Notes: generated by a model not told the origin, from the letters alone. 64,000 bases of DNA from Chlamydiota bacterium (GCA_027451825.1 DAIDHZ010000006.1:27409-91408); one strand, 5' to 3'. Shown: positions 50,581-61,464, numbered from the stretch's first letter. Numbers and translations are program-made.

Positions 50581-52698
50581 CTACTGTATTTTTTGTCTAT
50601 TTAATCTGAGTGAATTCATTATCACAGATAGGGAGCTTAGGGTCATCGCTGAGCTCGCAATAATAGGACTTAGTAAAAGCCCAAACACCGGATAAAGCAC
50701 TCCCGCCGCAATCGGAACTCCTAAAGTATTGTAAATAAAAGCGAACCAGAGATTTTGTTTAATATTGCGCATAGTGGCATGGCTGAGTTTTCTTGCTCTT
50801 GCAATTCCTCTGAGATCTCCTTTAACAAGGGTAATTCCTGCACTTTCAATGGCGATATCCGTCCCAGTACCCATTGCAATGCCAACATTGGCCTGAGCAA
50901 GCGCTGGAGCATCGTTGATCCCATCGCCAGCCATGGCTACGATTCGTCCTTCGGTTTGAAGCCGCTTGATAATCCTGTTCTTATCCTCAGGTAGTATCTC
51001 TGCTTCAATTTCATCGATACCTAGCGTTTTTCCTACCGCTTTTGCTGTTGTCTTATTGTCCCCTGTTAGCATAACAAGCCGAACGCCTTCTTTGAGGAGC
51101 ATTTCAATGGCTTCTTTTGTAGAGGCTTTAATGACATCTGAGACGGCAAGAACTCCAGCCAATTTTTCATCCATCGCTAGGTATAAGACAGTTTGGCCTT
51201 GTTGATGGAGAGAATCGGCTTTTTCTAAGGCGATACTCAAATCAATCTTTAAATCTGAGAAGAGCTTTTGATTGCCAATCGCTACCGTTTTTCCGCTTGT
51301 CTTTCCAATGATCCCTTTTCCTGTTACGCTCTTAAAATCTTCTATGGGGAACAAGGATAGGTTTTTCTCTTTGGCCCTGGATACAATGGGAATTCCTAAT
51401 GGATGTTCACTAGCAATTTCCAGGCTAGCGGCCAGCTGAAGGAGCTCGTCCTCACTTTTTTCTCCAAGGCTCACAATTGTTGTTAGCTTTGGTTTCCCCT
51501 CCGTCAGAGTTCCCGTTTTATCTACAACCACGGTGTTCACTTTAGACATCATCTCAAGGGCTTCAGCATTTTTGATTAAAATGCCTGCTCTAGCACCTTG
51601 CCCTACACCGACCATAATAGACATAGGGGTTGCAAGGCCCAACGCACAGGGACAAGCAATGATAAGAACAGCGACGGCGTTAATGAGCGCATGGGCTAAA
51701 GCAGGAGCAGGACCTACAAGCCCCCAAATGATAAATGTGAGAATGGCTATAACCACAACAACGGGGACAAAATAAGAAGAAACTAGATCTGCAAGTTTCT
51801 GAATAGGTGCGCGGCTTCGCTGTGCCTCACTGACCATGTGAATAATCCTAGAGAGCAGCGTTTCACTCCCAACTCTTTCTGCTCGCATGATAAAACTGCC
51901 GCTTCCATTCAAGGTAGCCCCTGTTATTTTGTCGCCAGCATGTTTAGTTACAGGAAAAGGCTCTCCAGTGATCATAGACTCGTCTATGGAACTGTTTCCT
52001 TCGAGAACGACTCCATCGGTTGGAACTTTTTCGCCAGGTCTTACACGCAATGCATCTCCTTTTTTAACCTCTTCAAGCGGGATGTCTTTCTCACTTTTAT
52101 CCTCTAAAATAAGACGAGCTTTCTTAGGTGCTAAGTTCAGGAGTTCTCGAATTGCATGGCTTGTTCTATCTCTCGCTCGCAGCTCTAAAACCTGTCCCAA
52201 GAGAACTAAGACAGTGATCACGCTAGCTGCCTCAAAATAAACAGGGATTTCATTATTTTTATCTTGAAAGGATGGAGGAAAGATCGAGGGCCAGAATGCA
52301 GCGATCATACTATAGAAGTAAGCCGCCCCTACACCTATGCTAATCAAGGTGAACATGTTTAGATTGCGATGGATAATCGAACTCCAGCCGCGTGTGAAAA
52401 ACGGCCATCCGCCCCAAAGGACTACCGGTGTTGCAAGAGCTGCTTGAATCCATGTGCTAATAGCAGGTGAAAACCTGAGAGAAAAGAGAGGCCCTATCAT
52501 AGTAAAAAACAAGATGGGTAGCGTTAAGAAGAGACCAACCCAAAACCGCCGAGTCATTTGCTTTAACTCAACATTTTCCTCTTTCTCTGCTGTAAAAACT
52601 TTGGGTTCTAAAGCCATTCCGCAAATGGGACAGCTCCCAGGACCAGGCTGTACAACTTGAGGATGCATAGGACAAGTGTATTCTTTTTGCTCAGCCAT
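50581..52698 (-). CDS. copA: Copper-exporting P1B-type ATPase
   Basis: A 705-residue P-type ATPase: N-terminal metal-binding segment (CPMHPQV, CPICGMA), TGEP actuator motif, CPC motif in [14 protein letters not shown], phosphorylation motif [23 protein letters not shown] and [10 protein letters not shown]. The CPC form with the Cys-containing heavy-metal-binding N-terminus fits Cu(I) export (CopA group). Start is ATG 52698, one base overlapping the stop TGA of the second ATPase gene (TGATG); an in-frame ATG at 52722 is less likely. Confidence 0.9.
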   Translation of the reverse strand: MAEQKEYTCPMHPQVVQPGPGSCPICGMALEPKVFTAEKEENVELKQMTRRFWVGLFLTLPILFFTMIGPLFSLRFSPAISTWIQAALATPVVLWGGWPFFTRGWSSIIHRNLNMFTLISIGVGAAYFYSMIAAFWPSIFPPSFQDKNNEIPVYFEAASVITVLVLLGQVLELRARDRTSHAIRELLNLAPKKARLILEDKSEKDIPLEEVKKGDALRVRPGEKVPTDGVVLEGNSSIDESMITGEPFPVTKHAGDKITGATLNGSGSFIMRAERVGSETLLSRIIHMVSEAQRSRAPIQKLADLVSSYFVPVVVVIAILTFIIWGLVGPAPALAHALINAVAVLIIACPCALGLATPMSIMVGVGQGARAGILIKNAEALEMMSKVNTVVVDKTGTLTEGKPKLTTIVSLGEKSEDELLQLAASLEIASEHPLGIPIVSRAKEKNLSLFPIEDFKSVTGKGIIGKTSGKTVAIGNQKLFSDLKIDLSIALEKADSLHQQGQTVLYLAMDEKLAGVLAVSDVIKASTKEAIEMLLKEGVRLVMLTGDNKTTAKAVGKTLGIDEIEAEILPEDKNRIIKRLQTEGRIVAMAGDGINDAPALAQANVGIAMGTGTDIAIESAGITLVKGDLRGIARARKLSHATMRNIKQNLWFAFIYNTLGVPIAAGVLYPVFGLLLSPIIASSAMTLSSLSVIMNSLRLNRQKIQ

Positions 52699-54650
52699 CA
52701 ATGACTTCCTACATTTTTCCATTTCATGAGTCTTAAGCTATATAGAATGACAAGAATTGTTACTCCAACATCTGCAAATATAGCTAAGGCCAAATTTGCA
52801 ATACCCAGCAAAGCAAGCCCAACAAATAATATTTTAATTAATATTGCGGCCGAAGTATTTATTTTAATAGTTGTTAAAGTCTCGCGACCTAAGAGAATTA
52901 AAAATGGAATAAGTTTCAGGCGGTCATTTAAAAGAACAATGGATGCTGCCTCTAAAGCCGTATCGCTTCCGAGAGAGCTAATAGAAATACCAACACTCGA
53001 TAAAGCTAAAGCAGGCGCGTCATTGATCCCATCTCCAAACATTGCAACAGTTCCATATTGTTTGACTAGCTCAGAGATAGCTTTAGATTTATCCTCTGGG
53101 AGAAGATCTGCTTTGACGTGATTTATCCCAAGGCTCTTTGCAATAGAAGCAGCTGCATTAGAATGGTCTCCGGTCAACATGATAGTGGTGATGCCAAGAG
53201 AGTGAAGTTTAGAAATTAGCTCCGCGCTATCAGGCCTCACCTTATCTTCTAAAGCAATAATTCCTTCAACTTCTTGATGAGTGCTTACAACAATGACCGT
53301 TTTTCCTTGTTTTTGTAATTCTTCGATTTTTTGCACTATCTCTTGAGGAACTTTGTGTTCTTCCAAGATAAATTCTAATTTACCGATACAATGATGTTTT
53401 TCATCGCATACGAGGCAATCTGCTTTAGCTCCTTTTCCTACAATGCTTTCAAAATTTTCTACTTTATGTGGATTAACCTGCTGCTCTTTGGCTGAGTCTG
53501 TAATGCTTTGAGCTAAAGGGTGCTCAGAGAAAGCCTCGATTCCAGCTGCACAACCAAGCAAGTCCTCTTTTGTCGTTTGTCCGAAAGGAAGAATATCTGT
53601 AACAACAGGTTCTCCGTAAGTCAATGTTCGCGTTTTATCTAAGGCAATGGCTTTGATTTGGCCAATAATTTCCAAGTACTTACCTCCTTTGATTAGAGCT
53701 CCAGAAGAGGAAGCGTTACCAATTGCTGAAAAGATTGAGATAGGGGTGGAAATAACTAAAGCGCAAGGACAAGCTATTACAAGAAGTATGATAGCCTGGG
53801 AAAAACCATGATCAAAAGGCCTTTGTAGTACTAACCAAGGAAAGATTGTCCAGGCCAATGCTAATAGGATAATTGCAGGTGTGTAATATTGGGAGAATTT
53901 TTCTATAAATTTTTGTGTTTCAGATTTATTTTTGATAGCGTTAAAAGTTAACTCTTTGATTTTAGCAAGGGTTGAATCGCAAGACGTCTTAGTAACTTCG
54001 ATTTCTAAAAAGCCCTGTTTATTTAAAGTCCCGGCAAATACAAGATCGCCGTTACGCTTGTCTTTGGCAATAGGCTCTCCCGTTATAGCCGCTTCATCAA
54101 CAAAAGAAACGCCAGATTTTACAACACCATCTAAAGGGATCAGATCAAAAGGCTTAACCAACATGATTTCCCCAATTTGCACCTGATCAATGGGTACTTC
54201 TTGAGCCTTTCCTTTAATTTGTGCCATCTTTGGCATTTTATTAATCAATTGATCTATAGCTGATTGGCTTTTCTCTATCCCAATATCCTCTAGCCTCTCG
54301 GCTAAGGCAAACAAAATGATAACGATAGCTCCTTCCGGGTATTCTTTAAGATAAAAAGCCCCTGTTACCGCTATAAGCATAAGAGAATTAATATTTCTAA
54401 ACTTAAGACGAAATAAAGCTTGGAATCCATGCCAAAGTGTTTGATAGCCGAAAATAACAGTAACCGCTAGAAAAAACGGGAGAGCAATTGGATCGGGCAA
54501 ACGAATCCCAGCCAAAGATAAAAATTCAAAGACAGCTACAAGTGTTGCTCCAATGCCAAGCCAAACAAGCTTTGATTCTTTTCGAGAAACAAAAGGGGTG
54601 AGGTTTTCCTCCTTTGTAGGACAAGAAGAGCAGTAATTGTCTTGTTTCAT
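52698..54650 (-). CDS. P1B-type ATPase, Zn/Cd/Pb type, with altered DKTR motif
   Basis: A 650-residue protein with [15 protein letters not shown] (typical of Zn/Cd/Pb ATPases), MLTGDH and GDGINDAP. The phosphorylation motif, however, reads DKTRTLT instead of DKTGTLT: the Gly codon GGA has become CGA. That Gly is almost invariant in P-type ATPases. The Asp itself is kept. The N-terminus is short, with a Cys pair (CSSCP) but no full metal-binding domain. It overlaps copA by one base (TGATG), so both are made together. Confidence 0.85.
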   Translation of the reverse strand: MKQDNYCSSCPTKEENLTPFVSRKESKLVWLGIGATLVAVFEFLSLAGIRLPDPIALPFFLAVTVIFGYQTLWHGFQALFRLKFRNINSLMLIAVTGAFYLKEYPEGAIVIILFALAERLEDIGIEKSQSAIDQLINKMPKMAQIKGKAQEVPIDQVQIGEIMLVKPFDLIPLDGVVKSGVSFVDEAAITGEPIAKDKRNGDLVFAGTLNKQGFLEIEVTKTSCDSTLAKIKELTFNAIKNKSETQKFIEKFSQYYTPAIILLALAWTIFPWLVLQRPFDHGFSQAIILLVIACPCALVISTPISIFSAIGNASSSGALIKGGKYLEIIGQIKAIALDKTRTLTYGEPVVTDILPFGQTTKEDLLGCAAGIEAFSEHPLAQSITDSAKEQQVNPHKVENFESIVGKGAKADCLVCDEKHHCIGKLEFILEEHKVPQEIVQKIEELQKQGKTVIVVSTHQEVEGIIALEDKVRPDSAELISKLHSLGITTIMLTGDHSNAAASIAKSLGINHVKADLLPEDKSKAISELVKQYGTVAMFGDGINDAPALALSSVGISISSLGSDTALEAASIVLLNDRLKLIPFLILLGRETLTTIKINTSAAILIKILFVGLALLGIANLALAIFADVGVTILVILYSLRLMKWKNVGSH

Positions 54651-54769
54651 ATTTTGATTTTATAATTTATAGGTTAATATATTTTTCCCTCCCATAGATT
54701 TAAATAGGACAAATCGAGAGTCGCATAAATATACTATGCCCAAAAACATCTTCGCATCTCATAGAGGGC

Positions 54770-55078
54770 TTATTTCTTTTTTGAAGCCACCATTTCGACT
54801 GCTTGGTCAGGTGTCATATTCATACCCTTTTGACTAGCCATTTGCATTGCTTGCTCTCGTTGTGCATCGTTAAAATCTTCACAAAAGGTCTTTAAATTGG
54901 AATCATTCAACTTGTCGGAAAATCTTTTTGTCTCTTCTGAAAAGTTCTTACATTCTTTCTTGTAATGATGTCTTTCATAAGGGGGACTGGCTGCTATATG
55001 AGAATTTTCCGCATGCACAGAGCCAAAATAACTACAGCAGGCCATCGCAATGAGGCCTATGATCTTTTGCATTTTCAT
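54770..55078 (-). CDS. Small secreted protein near metal genes
   Basis: A 102-residue protein with signal peptide (IIGLIAMACCSYFGSVHA) and a His-rich stretch (PYERHHYKKECK) in the mature part, plus a C-terminal helical region rich in Met (AMQMASQKGMNMTP). The His and Met residues would suit metal binding, which is inference. It lies between the second ATPase and the Cys-rich peptide, on the same strand. Confidence 0.6.
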   Translation of the reverse strand: MKMQKIIGLIAMACCSYFGSVHAENSHIAASPPYERHHYKKECKNFSEETKRFSDKLNDSNLKTFCEDFNDAQREQAMQMASQKGMNMTPDQAVEMVASKKK

Positions 55079-55103
55079 TTAAAATCCTATGCTATTTCTG
55101 ATC

Positions 55104-55238
55104 TTACTTACATGAGGGGCAATGACATTCAGTACAAGTGCATTTCTCAGCAGATCCTTTGCAACCGCAGTCTTTAGCAGAGGCAAAAGAAATGAGCCCG
55201 AGACTAACCGCGATAAAAGCTAGAAAAATCTTTTTCAT
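55104..55238 (-). CDS. Tiny secreted cysteine-rich peptide, metallothionein-like
   Basis: The frame from ATG 55238 encodes 44 residues: a signal peptide (KKIFLAFIAVSLGLISFASA) and a mature part of 23 residues with seven cysteines in CGC, CTC, CHC and single Cys arrangement. Such Cys-x-Cys spacing is that of metallothioneins, but a periplasmic or surface location is unusual. It is upstream of the secreted protein at 54770 on the same strand, and downstream of an AT-rich promoter region. Confidence 0.6.
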   Translation of the reverse strand: MKKIFLAFIAVSLGLISFASAKDCGCKGSAEKCTCTECHCPSCK

Positions 55239-55380
55239 ATAAGGCTCCTTTGTTTGTAAACGAAAGTTTTTCTTAAAAGTATGATTTTTTCACTTTTTAT
55301 ACAAGCAGTGCATATCAGACTTTAAAAGTTTTTTTACATATTTCCTTGTTTTTCTCTCCTGTTTCCGATATGGGAAAGGT

Positions 55381-56748
55381 ATGAATAAGCTCATTTTAAG
55401 CCCTTTTTTTCTCTGCGGCCTTTTTCTTGCCGGATGTTCCGTCCGGTCGAGTGATTCCTCCTTTGAGACAGTTCGCGGAGTGATTGAAGAGCGGATACCT
55501 GAAAAGATCGTTTGGCGCGAGGGAGCTTATGAAATTAAAACGCAACTCCTACAAGAGATCCAACAAGAAGGATTAACCCAAGAAAAAGCAGTTCAACTCG
55601 CCCTGATCAATAATCCGGATCTATTTGCTTATTATGAAAATCTGGAGCTTGGTTACGCAGATTTGCTGGAAGCAGGGCTGATGCAAAACCCCTTTTTTAG
55701 TGCGAGCGTCCGATTTCCTAGCCAATCAAGCTATCGTTTAAATAACCTATTTGATGCCGCGATCAGTTTTTTAGATCTTTTTCTTATCCCACTTCGCAAA
55801 AGAGCTGCCGAAGCTGAAATCAAAGTCATTGAGGCCGAGGTTGGGCAAAGAGTTCTCGACCTGGTAAAGGAAGTGCAGATCCACTGGCTTGAGCTAAAGG
55901 TTCTCGAAGTCCAATTAAAAGAAGAAGGGAAACGAGTAGAGCTGAAGCAGATGGCGGCAGCGTTGGCAGATCTTCAAAACAAGGCTGGAAATATTAACGC
56001 ACTCACTGCAAGGAACCGAGAAATTGACTATGAGAAGGCTGTAGCAAACCTTAAGGACCTCGAAGCAGATCTAGAAGCCGCAAGAGAAAAAATGAATCGA
56101 GCCTTAGGACTCTTTGGAAAAGAAGCCTTTTGGAAGATTACCGGCGAGATTGATGGAAATAAAGAACCTGACCTGCCCGATTTATATCAAATGGAGCAGG
56201 CCGCTGTAGAAAACCGATTGGATATCGAAGCTGTCCGACGAGAAGTCCATGCCATTGCACAAAAAGCAAAATTAAAAGCTTGGTGGACTTATTCTAATCT
56301 TCTGATAGGAGTCTCTTCAGAGATGCAACCTGAAGGATTTACAACCACTGGTCCTTCCATTGATCTTCAAATCCCTATCTTTAACCATGGCCAAGGCGAA
56401 AAAAAGAGATACCATGCAAAGCTAGAACAGGCGCAAAAAAGACTTCTCTCTAAGGCTGTACAGGCTTGTTCTGAAGTGAGAGAATTTTTTAAGACTGCTA
56501 ACAAATATCGATCCCAGCTGGAGGATTTAGAGGTGAGAATCCTTCCAAATCTTGAAAAACAGATCATCGCTGGACAGATTCACTACAATGTCATGACACT
56601 CGGAAGCTATGCCCTGCTTGATCTTAAAGAGAATGAAATCCAAGCAACAATTGAGCATGTACGAGCGCTAAAGCACTATAAAAAGGCAAAGATTGAGCTT
56701 CTCCATGCAGTAGGTGGGTCATTTGCTCTTGTGAGGAAACAGGAATGA
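55381..56748 (+). CDS. TolC-family outer-membrane efflux lipoprotein
   Basis: A 455-residue protein with a lipoprotein signal (FLAGCS lipobox, Cys at about residue 19) and the two coiled-coil/helical repeats of TolC proteins (NNPDLFAYYENLELGYADLLEAGL; RLDIEAVRREVHAIAQ). It forms an outer-membrane channel. In copper loci such CusC-like proteins pair with an RND pump; none is present here, so it may work with the copper oxidase or another exporter. Overlaps the multicopper oxidase start by four bases. Confidence 0.85.
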   Translation: MNKLILSPFFLCGLFLAGCSVRSSDSSFETVRGVIEERIPEKIVWREGAYEIKTQLLQEIQQEGLTQEKAVQLALINNPDLFAYYENLELGYADLLEAGLMQNPFFSASVRFPSQSSYRLNNLFDAAISFLDLFLIPLRKRAAEAEIKVIEAEVGQRVLDLVKEVQIHWLELKVLEVQLKEEGKRVELKQMAAALADLQNKAGNINALTARNREIDYEKAVANLKDLEADLEAAREKMNRALGLFGKEAFWKITGEIDGNKEPDLPDLYQMEQAAVENRLDIEAVRREVHAIAQKAKLKAWWTYSNLLIGVSSEMQPEGFTTTGPSIDLQIPIFNHGQGEKKRYHAKLEQAQKRLLSKAVQACSEVREFFKTANKYRSQLEDLEVRILPNLEKQIIAGQIHYNVMTLGSYALLDLKENEIQATIEHVRALKHYKKAKIELLHAVGGSFALVRKQE

Positions 56749-58556
56749 GGTATCTGCTGCTTCTCTTAGTAGTACTTTTTGGATGCAGTAAACAAGAAAA
56801 GCACTCCGTCATCACCCCGAATACCGCTAAACTTCCTTGGACCATTGAAGAGGGAGTCAAAGTCTTTCATCTGATTGCAGAGCCAATCAAGCAGGAGTTT
56901 GCTCCTGGACTTGTTGTCAATTGCTGGGGGTACAATGGAAGCACTCCAGGACCCACTATTGAAGCAATAGAAGGGGAAAGGGTAAGAATTTTAGTTACCA
57001 ACCATCTTCCAGAGCCTACTACAGTGCATTGGCATGGAATTCTCGTTCCCAATAGCATGGATGGAGTGACAGGGCTCAATCAAGCTCCGATTCCTCCTGG
57101 AGAAACTTTCACCTACGAGTTTACCCTAAAACAGCATGGTACCTACATGTACCATCCCCATTTTGACGAAATGACTCAGATAGGGATGGGTATGATGGGC
57201 TTTTTTATCATTCATCCCAAAGAACCCATATCTCCACCTGTCGACAGAGATTTTGCGATCTTTGTTCACGAATGGTACATCCCTTCTGGAGCATCGACTC
57301 CAGATCCGATGGTCATGCTTGATTTCAATTATTTCACCTTTAACGGACGCATTTATCCAGGCACAGATCCTCTTGTTGTTAAGAAGGGAGAGCGGGTGAG
57401 GATTCGTTTTGCTAACTTAAGCATGGATAATCACCCCATCCACTTGCATGGGTTTGCTTTTACTGTCATGGGATCTGGGGGATGGAGACTTCCTAAAAGT
57501 GCTCAATATCTAGGAAATACGATCGACGTTGCCGTAGGAAACACGAACGATATTGAATTTATTGCCGATGAACCTGGCGATTGGGCGCTCCATTGCCATA
57601 AGACTCATCATACTATGAGCGGAATGGAACACAACATCCCTAATATGATCGGCGTCGATCAGGGAGAATGGGCAAATAAGATCCAAAAAATTCTTCCCGA
57701 CTACATGCCAATGGGGGAGACCGGAATGGGCGAGATGTTTGAGATGAGCCGTCATGTGCAAAGACCCCCTAATTTCTTACCTTTTAGTTCTCCTGGTCCT
57801 TTTGGGCTCATTGACATGAGTGGAATGTTCACTGTTGTCAAAGTACGGGAAGGAATTACCAACTACAATGATCCGGGCTGGTATGGACAGCCATCTTCAC
57901 CTTTACAGCAAGAGACTCCATCTAAAATGCAGCATGGTCAGATGAAGATGAATGGTAGCATGTTGCAGCAGGATGAATCGTCAAAGCAAGAAATGCCAGC
58001 AGAAATGAAAATGGACCCTGCCCAGATGAATAAGGAAATGACCCCAGATCATATGGCAGGTGAGCATACGCATAATACGGGAGCATTTGAGATAGGAGAT
58101 CTCCATCCTGTCCTTCTTCATTTTCCTATAGTCCTTTTCTTTATGGTTTTTGCGTTTGACTGCTTATTCCTTATCGGAATAGTCAAAGAACCTTACTACA
58201 ATGTCTCGCACTGGATCGTTATTGTTGCAGCAGCATTTGCGATTCTCACTGTCATTACGGGTTTATATGCAGCTGAATTAAGTCATCCCGGTCATCCTTA
58301 TGTTCTTTTGCATAGAAATTGGGCCCTCACCACTCTGGCCTATAGTATCGGGCACGCCTTTTTTAGGGGTTATGTCATTAAAAGCAAGAAGACCTTTTCA
58401 GCATGGATCTTCGTATTAGTCAGTTTAATCAATGTAAGCTTGATAGGTATCACGGCAGATTATGGTGGATTGGTTACTCGAGGAAAGGGCTTTTGGATAC
58501 ATGTAACAGAAAATTTCCAAAAAATAAGCAGCAACATGATTAAAAATGACAGATAG
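56745..58556 (+). CDS. Two-domain multicopper oxidase fused to DUF2231 membrane domain
   Basis: A 603-residue lipoprotein (VLFGCS lipobox) with copper ligand sites HWHG (95), HPH (137), HPIHLHG (230-236) and HCH...H...M (283-294). The close spacing of the last sites to the first implies a two-domain oxidase of about 330 residues, as in small laccases, not the usual three-domain CopA/CueO. A Met- and His-rich linker (about 385-445) leads to four membrane segments (HPVLLHFPIVLFF.., DUF2231). It probably oxidises Cu(I) at the outer face of the inner or outer membrane. Confidence 0.83.
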   Translation: MRYLLLLLVVLFGCSKQEKHSVITPNTAKLPWTIEEGVKVFHLIAEPIKQEFAPGLVVNCWGYNGSTPGPTIEAIEGERVRILVTNHLPEPTTVHWHGILVPNSMDGVTGLNQAPIPPGETFTYEFTLKQHGTYMYHPHFDEMTQIGMGMMGFFIIHPKEPISPPVDRDFAIFVHEWYIPSGASTPDPMVMLDFNYFTFNGRIYPGTDPLVVKKGERVRIRFANLSMDNHPIHLHGFAFTVMGSGGWRLPKSAQYLGNTIDVAVGNTNDIEFIADEPGDWALHCHKTHHTMSGMEHNIPNMIGVDQGEWANKIQKILPDYMPMGETGMGEMFEMSRHVQRPPNFLPFSSPGPFGLIDMSGMFTVVKVREGITNYNDPGWYGQPSSPLQQETPSKMQHGQMKMNGSMLQQDESSKQEMPAEMKMDPAQMNKEMTPDHMAGEHTHNTGAFEIGDLHPVLLHFPIVLFFMVFAFDCLFLIGIVKEPYYNVSHWIVIVAAAFAILTVITGLYAAELSHPGHPYVLLHRNWALTTLAYSIGHAFFRGYVIKSKKTFSAWIFVLVSLINVSLIGITADYGGLVTRGKGFWIHVTENFQKISSNMIKNDR

Positions 58557-58617
58557 AAAATACAAAAGTAAGCATTCAGCAAAGCAGGTTACAAGAATTT
58601 CAACTCCGTATTGACAA

Positions 58618-59826
58618 TTACTTAAAGCGTAAAAAGAACAGGATGAAACCTGAAATGACAGCTAGCATTCCTCCAAAAGCAAAACCCACTGTAGGAGAGA
58701 TAAAAGTCCATAACAACCCAACTGTGATGCTAGAAAGAAAATCGCCAACTCCATCGACTGAACTCATTACCCCATATCCCGTTCCTCGCTGATCCGCAGC
58801 GATTAAAGTCGATGCTAAAGCAGGCTGAGAAGATTCAATGATCGCGGTGTAAATGCCACTGATTGCAAATAGCACTCCTAAAAACCATAGTTGTCCATCG
58901 GCTACTAAAAATCCAAAACACAACAATCCAAACAAAAGATAGCCCATGCTTAAGATGGCCTTTTTGCTATATTTATCGGCCAATACACCTATGGGATATC
59001 CCACCATGGCATAAACCACATTACTGAATGTGTAGAGACCAACCGAAAAAGTCCCTGCTATTACTGCCCCATGAAAAGGCGTCAGCAGTTCCTGTGCGCG
59101 TAAAATCAATAAGGTGGGTGCAAAATTAGAAATGCCAAAAATGCCTACCGGGACCAGAAACTTGATGAAATTAGGAGATAAATTTCGGATGCTATGCCAG
59201 GTGCTTCTCAGATCAGGTATTTTGGCTTTCTCTTTGACAAGCAGAATGATCGCAAGAAAGGCTAACAGTCCTGGAACCAGCGAAATAAAAAAGATTGTTC
59301 GTATTTTCACATGAGTGAGAAGCAAAGTCGCTGTTAATGGACCAGCAATAGCGCCAAGAGTGTCCATAGTACGATGAAAAGCAAAAGCACGTCCTACAGT
59401 CGCGGGCTGACTGGATTCCACTAAAAGAGCATCTCTTGTAGGAGAGCGTATGGACCAACCGATCCATCCTGCAGTTCTACCGATTAGCACTTGAAACCAG
59501 TTGGTTGCTAAGGCAAAGCTGGCCTTGCTAAATGCCGTGATGAAGTAGCCAATAGCTGCTAGACCTTTTCGTTTACCGATGCGATCGCTATACCAGCCAG
59601 CAAAAATTTCAAAGATGGTAGACACCCCATCAGCTACTCCTTCAATAACTCCTAAAGCAAAGGCGGGCGCTCCCAATACCGACGAGAGGAATATTGGCAG
59701 TACCGCTGAAGCCATTTCGTGATTCCAATCACTGAAAAAGCTAGCCAAGCTCATGCCTAAGATATTTCTATTGAGCCAGCCTTTTTTTTGCTTTTGGGAT
59801 TTGGCATTGTTATGGGTGGATGGCAC
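58618..59826 (-). CDS. MFS transporter of the arsenic operon
   Basis: About 402 residues with twelve membrane segments and the MFS loop motif GWYSDRIGKRKGLA between segments 2 and 3. The frame opens with TTG at 59844, but GTG 59826 has AAGGGGG five bases upstream and is the better start. It is the third gene after acr3 and arsC. MFS carriers in arsenic loci export organic or thiol-bound arsenic in several bacteria; the substrate here is not determined. Confidence 0.8.
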   Translation of the reverse strand: MPSTHNNAKSQKQKKGWLNRNILGMSLASFFSDWNHEMASAVLPIFLSSVLGAPAFALGVIEGVADGVSTIFEIFAGWYSDRIGKRKGLAAIGYFITAFSKASFALATNWFQVLIGRTAGWIGWSIRSPTRDALLVESSQPATVGRAFAFHRTMDTLGAIAGPLTATLLLTHVKIRTIFFISLVPGLLAFLAIILLVKEKAKIPDLRSTWHSIRNLSPNFIKFLVPVGIFGISNFAPTLLILRAQELLTPFHGAVIAGTFSVGLYTFSNVVYAMVGYPIGVLADKYSKKAILSMGYLLFGLLCFGFLVADGQLWFLGVLFAISGIYTAIIESSQPALASTLIAADQRGTGYGVMSSVDGVGDFLSSITVGLLWTFISPTVGFAFGGMLAVISGFILFFLRFK

Positions 59827-59894
59827 TAATTCCCCCTTCTGCAATCAGAGCATGAAAGATTTCGGCACTCCAACCTAAAAGGTTGTAAGAGCCA

Positions 59895-60293
59895 TTAAAT
59901 TGTATTGATGCGATAAATAAGCTCTCTTACTTGCATTTCAATTTTCTTTTGGATTTCAACCGTTTCCTCCGTCGATTTTCCCTCAACGTCTTCAATGTCC
60001 CATTCTTCAAGTTTTAATCCCGGGATATGCGGACAGCTCTCCTTACATCCCATTGTGACTAGTAGGTTTGCCTGCGATGCCAATTCCTTTGTCAAAAGAA
60101 CAGGGACTGCATGAGTGAGATTGATCCCGATTTTTTGCAGGGCTAAGATGACATTTTTATGTACGCTTTTTGCTGGATGCGTTCCAGCAGAAATTGCTTT
60201 GGCTTTCTTAGGATCAGCCAATTTATTGAATAAGGCAGCAGCTATCTGCGATCTCCCTGCATTTTGCGTACAGGCAAAAAGAATAGTCTTCAC
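59895..60293 (-). CDS. arsC: Arsenate reductase, thioredoxin-coupled (LMW phosphatase type)
   Basis: The product (VKTILFACTQNAGRSQIAAALF..) has the P-loop CTQNAGRS, which is the CX5R(S) loop of low-molecular-weight phosphatase type ArsC, and a Cys pair in CKESCP near residue 90 for the disulphide cascade. Arsenate is reduced to arsenite for export by the neighbouring ACR3. GTG 60293 with GGGGGG upstream is preferred over GTG 60314, which would overlap acr3. Confidence 0.87.
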   Translation of the reverse strand: MKTILFACTQNAGRSQIAAALFNKLADPKKAKAISAGTHPAKSVHKNVILALQKIGINLTHAVPVLLTKELASQANLLVTMGCKESCPHIPGLKLEEWDIEDVEGKSTEETVEIQKKIEMQVRELIYRINTI

Positions 60294-60303
60294 AAATACC
60301 CCC

Positions 60304-61377
60304 CTATCTAACACGAGCGCAGTAACTGCCCTTCGTTTTTTTCAAAATACTAACCACAGAAAGCATCACTGGTACTTCTACAAGCACACCCACAACAGTA
60401 GCCAACGTTGCCCCGGAATTGAATCCATACAGGCTAACTGCTGTAGCTACTGCCAATTCAAAGAAGTTGCTGGCGCCAATAAGAGCTGAAGGACATGCCG
60501 CGGAAAATGATTCTCCGCTAATGTAGTTTAATCCATAAGCAAGCATAGAATTAAAATATACTTGAATGATGATTGGAATCGCTATAAATAGCACCACTAA
60601 TGGAGAAGCAATAATTTGATCTCCTTGAAAAGCGAATAAAATAACTAATGTTGCCAGCAAAGCTATCAATGAAACTGGATGGAATCGCTTTAAAACCTTT
60701 TGAAGTGCATGTCCGCTCTGATCTCGTTTTGCAATGGATCGAATTGTTTGTCCTATGACAAATGGAATTAAAATATAGAATAAGACAGACCAAAGCAGTG
60801 TCGCCCACGGAACTGTAAGATTTGTTATTCCAAGCAATAACCCCACAATTGGAGCAAAGAGAATAATCATTAACAGGTCATTTAAGGCAACCTGAGTAAG
60901 TGTAAAATGCGGAGCTCCTCCAGACAAATAGCTCCAAACAAATACCATGGCTGTACATGGAGCCGCTGATAGAATGATCAGTCCGGCAATATAATGATCA
61001 ATTTCTGAAGAAGGAAGATAAGCTGCAAAAACATGTTTTAAAAAAATCCAACCCAAGAAAGCCATAGAAAACGGCTTTACTATCCAATTAATGCCCAGAG
61101 TAATCAGAATGCCTCGCCAATGTGTTTTGACTCGATGAATTTCAGATAAATCTATTCGTATTAACATAGGAATGATCATTAGCCAGATTAGAACAGCGAT
61201 CGGAAGATTTATCTGACTAATCGAAAGATTTCCAAGAATTTGGATAGTGGATGGTATTAATTTCCCGAGGCCAATTCCGATGCCCATGCATAAGAATACC
61301 CAGACAGACAGAAATTTTTCGAATACCCCTAATTCCATAGGAGGATCAACTAAAAGGAGTGGTGGTTTGTCTTTCAT
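60304..61377 (-). CDS. acr3: Arsenite efflux permease, ACR3 family
   Basis: A 357-residue protein with about ten membrane segments and the ACR3 motifs: AAPCTAMVFVWSYLSGG (with the conserved Cys used for arsenite), VALNDLLMI, and NWIVKPF. First gene of the operon acr3-arsC-MFS on the minus strand, driven from the control region before arsM. Length is typical for bacterial ACR3. Confidence 0.92.
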   Translation of the reverse strand: MKDKPPLLLVDPPMELGVFEKFLSVWVFLCMGIGIGLGKLIPSTIQILGNLSISQINLPIAVLIWLMIIPMLIRIDLSEIHRVKTHWRGILITLGINWIVKPFSMAFLGWIFLKHVFAAYLPSSEIDHYIAGLIILSAAPCTAMVFVWSYLSGGAPHFTLTQVALNDLLMIILFAPIVGLLLGITNLTVPWATLLWSVLFYILIPFVIGQTIRSIAKRDQSGHALQKVLKRFHPVSLIALLATLVILFAFQGDQIIASPLVVLFIAIPIIIQVYFNSMLAYGLNYISGESFSAACPSALIGASNFFELAVATAVSLYGFNSGATLATVVGVLVEVPVMLSVVSILKKTKGSYCARVR

Positions 61378-61464
61378 TTTGTCTCTTACTTGCTTAACTT
61401 ATCAATTGATTCATTTAAAAACACTCTGTGCAATTCTCTGCTTGCATTTCCTAGCCGATAAGTG

